A stretch of DNA of 60,000 nucleotides from Polytrichum commune. Lineage: Eukaryota > Streptophyta > Polytrichopsida > Polytrichales > Polytrichaceae. The translations under genes and the position numbers were made by a program. Location of the stretch: the NCBI GenBank assembly GCA_950295325.1, contig OX485803.1, positions 58,049,554 through 58,109,553 on the forward strand. Direction: 5' to 3'. How positions within the stretch are numbered: position 1 is the first letter of the stretch; the number at the start of each line of letters is the position of its first letter. The notes below the pieces were generated by a model. The model was not told the DNA's origin. It did not search any database and was given only the letters and a program-made list of their open reading frames with translations. Positions 57,884 through 60,000 of this stretch are shown one piece after another.

Positions 57884-60000
57884 ATGGTGAGGTTGTGTTC
57901 TTTTTTTTCGAGCCGCCAGCAATTGGATTGCTGGGACTCCGCACTTTCCAGTCACCGGCAGTTGGCTTGCCGGGACTCTGTAGCAATTAGGCGGAAGAGA
58001 GGGAATCCGGAGGGGAGAGAGTATCCGCAGTTGAGACGGAAATTGAGAGAAGAGAGGAAAATGCTGGAAGCACGGGAAGAGGATCGGAGGGAACCCATCC
58101 CGGTTCCGCTCAAAGCCCTCATCCCTGCAATTCCGAGGGAGGACGGGGAGTTGCAGGAGCTAGCGGAGGATCTCCGGGTTATGGGTTGCGCGGGGTTGCT
58201 CGCCAAGCCCTGGAACCTCCGAGCGGAAGATACTCTCCGGGAGTTTAAGTTCAAGAGAGGGAATCAGTGGTTAGGAACCAAGAGGAGGGATCCGGATAGT
58301 TGGACTCCGGATGTATGGAATAGGGTCTACGGGTTTCCGAGGGGAATTACGGAAGGATGGGCCGGCCGCCGCGATGGCTTGTTCGCCGGAAAATTTAGAG
58401 GGGACGCGGACCCGAAGGACGGCTTTCACCCCGGGAACTGCCGGAACCTAAGAGAGCGGAGGGTGTTAGAGTTCCTCCTGCCCATCCTAAACCCGGACAA
58501 GCCGAAGCGGATTAGCCTTACCATGGCTAACACCCTGTTCGGAGCTATGTCCGGAGTTCGGCCAGTGAATTGGGGGCTGATCATTCAAGAGATAGTAGGG
58601 CGGGCCCTCCCCCTTCATTTTGCACCTCTATCAGCATTTCGACTGCATCACGGCCGAGGAGGAGGACCTCCTGACGATAGCGCGGACGAGGTCACCTACA
58701 AGCTCCATCCGGAAGCTGGAGACCTCGAGACGGAGACTTCCAGCGACCCCATCATTCCGGAAGCGCCTCCCTCTTCACCCGGAAGCCCGCCGCCGACCGT
58801 CCAGAGGCCAAGCTCTCCTCCCCCTCACTATCATCCGGAAGCCAGACCCAGCCGGGAGACCACTTGGTGGAATGTGGATCTCTCCACCTGGGATTTTCCG
58901 GAAAATCCCTTCAAGCGGGTCTAGGAGGGGTTGGAGGACCTACAGAACCAGTACTACCGGCTGGAACACATCGTCCGAGGAGCGAACCAGGCCCTGGACG
59001 ACTGCGGACCCGGAAACATTCTCTGAGAATTGGCAAAGAGGGCGGACAGGAAGGAGCTCGAGCAAGCCAAGACGGAGAATGCTCACCTCACCGTGCAGGT
59101 AGCGGCCATGACTCAAGAGCTGAGTCAGAAGAGTGAGGAGATCCGGAAGTACCACGCGGAGCAGGCAGTGGTCTTCAGTCGGATCCGGGAGCTGGTGGGG
59201 CATCCGGCAGAGATCGTCAACAAGGCGCATCTCTACGACCGGATGATGGAGTCCGGAGAACCCGCTTCTGCCAGGCAGACCCTCCCCATCCTCGTGAAAT
59301 ACTCACGGACGATGAAGGATCTCCTGGCGGAAATCCAAAAGGTGGTTCCGCCAAGCGGAACACCCCGGCGGGTGCTTTATCCGGGTCCACCTGGGTCACC
59401 AACCGGAACCCTCTACGAGGTGGTTGGTGAAGTCGCCCTGGTCCAGAATCCGCCAACGTCTACAGGACCCAGCCAGCAGGGAGGCGGCTCTCGGCCTGCT
59501 AGTTCCGGAAGAGCTCCGGAAAGGATCCACTCTCCTCAGGTGAGGCGGAAGAGCACCGGGTCTGTTAGATCCGGACGAGGCCAGTCCCCTGTCCCGCGGA
59601 CTTCGGATCGGTCCCGGACTCCGGACAGGGCTAGGACGCCGATAAGGCACCAGACTTCGGATCGAGAGGCAACTCTGAGCAGGGGTAAGGCCCCTATGAC
59701 CCAAGCCTCGCCGTCGTCTCCTCCGGACTGCCAAATGGTTAGCCCATTCCCTCCGCCACCCTCAAGGGCGGCCTCCAACAGGGATCCGCGGACTGCCTCG
59801 ATCTCGGGCGGACAGAATCCGAAACAGCGCACCGGAAGCGATCCTTCCCCGATCCGGAGCATCCGGAAGGGTAGTACAGTTTCCGGAACACCGCGGACCG
59901 AGAGAGCAGCGGACTCGGAGGATGAGATTGCCCCTTCTCCGAACATGAGGAGGATGCTCACGCGGCTGCAGAAGGCATCGCCGGGAGGGGGCTCATCCGC
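57884..60000 (+). pseudogene. Degenerate transposon-associated gene B, paralogue of A, runs off the window
   Basis: From ATG 57884 one phase continues to the window end, broken by TAG 58922-58924 and TGA 59024-59026. After the second stop it stays open for 324 codons with no stop before the edge. The N-terminal domain matches gene A: LRVMGCAGLL, DVWNRVYGF, LEFLLPILNPDKPKRISLT and VNWGLIIQEIVGRAL. After that the homologous continuation (HLYQHFDCITAEEEDLL) lies in the +1 phase from about 58614, then the original phase resumes by about 58685, so two compensating shifts are present, one probably in the C run at 58609-58613. A coiled coil (ELEQAKTENAHLTVQ, 59045 on) and a long Ser/Pro/Arg-rich tail follow. 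The function is unknown. Confidence 0.7.

Overview
The window looks like nuclear DNA of a land plant, gene-poor and rich in repeats. I can support three host genes in 60 kb, all with GT..AG introns: a GPI-anchored fasciclin-like arabinogalactan protein (8536-10886), a small hydrophilic protein of unknown function (37449-38789) and a copper polyphenol oxidase (48634-50887). Arabinogalactan FLAs and plant-type PPOs with a complete C-terminal half point to an embryophyte. The PPO starts with a secretory-type signal rather than an obvious chloroplast transit peptide, and the main retrotransposon is unlike the L1/RTE elements usual in flowering plants. A non-seed plant (fern, lycophyte or bryophyte) is therefore my best guess, without species certainty.

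Layout. 1-7.3 kb: non-coding DNA with homopolymers and a cluster of non-autonomous DNA transposons, including a hAT-like element that carries a 10-bp minisatellite, and a foldback structure. 7.3-11 kb: the FLA gene, with duplicated leader segments and an intron built of three diverged repeats. 11-18.3 kb: non-coding DNA with a further inverted-repeat element, a 305-bp tandem duplication and dispersed repeats. 18.3-32.06 kb: one long non-LTR retrotransposon on the minus strand, bounded by a 12-bp target duplication and probably interrupted by a solo LTR. 32-37 kb: non-coding. 37.2-38.8 kb: the small gene, with three CCACGTGTC boxes upstream. 38.8-48.3 kb: AT-rich non-coding DNA with microsatellites. 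48.3-50.9 kb: PPO. 51-53.6 kb: repeats. 53.6-60 kb: a GC-richer block with two head-to-head degenerate paralogous genes that look transposon-associated; the plus-strand one runs off the window.

The most notable object is the LINE. Read on the minus strand its broken ORF2 encodes, in order, a degenerate 2A-like motif, an APE-type endonuclease, reverse transcriptase, an unassigned block, RNase H, a CCHC zinc motif and a second endonuclease resembling the R2-type restriction-like (PD-(D/E)XK) domain. Dual endonucleases are the hallmark of the Dualen/RandI clade known from Chlamydomonas. The copy is dead: one +1 shift in a homopolymer and four nonsense codons in ORF2, one nonsense codon in ORF1, and a lost RNase H catalytic Asp. 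Nearly all nonsense codons in the window's mobile elements are explained by C-to-T change (CAA, CAG or CGA to stop), as expected for methylated, silenced DNA.
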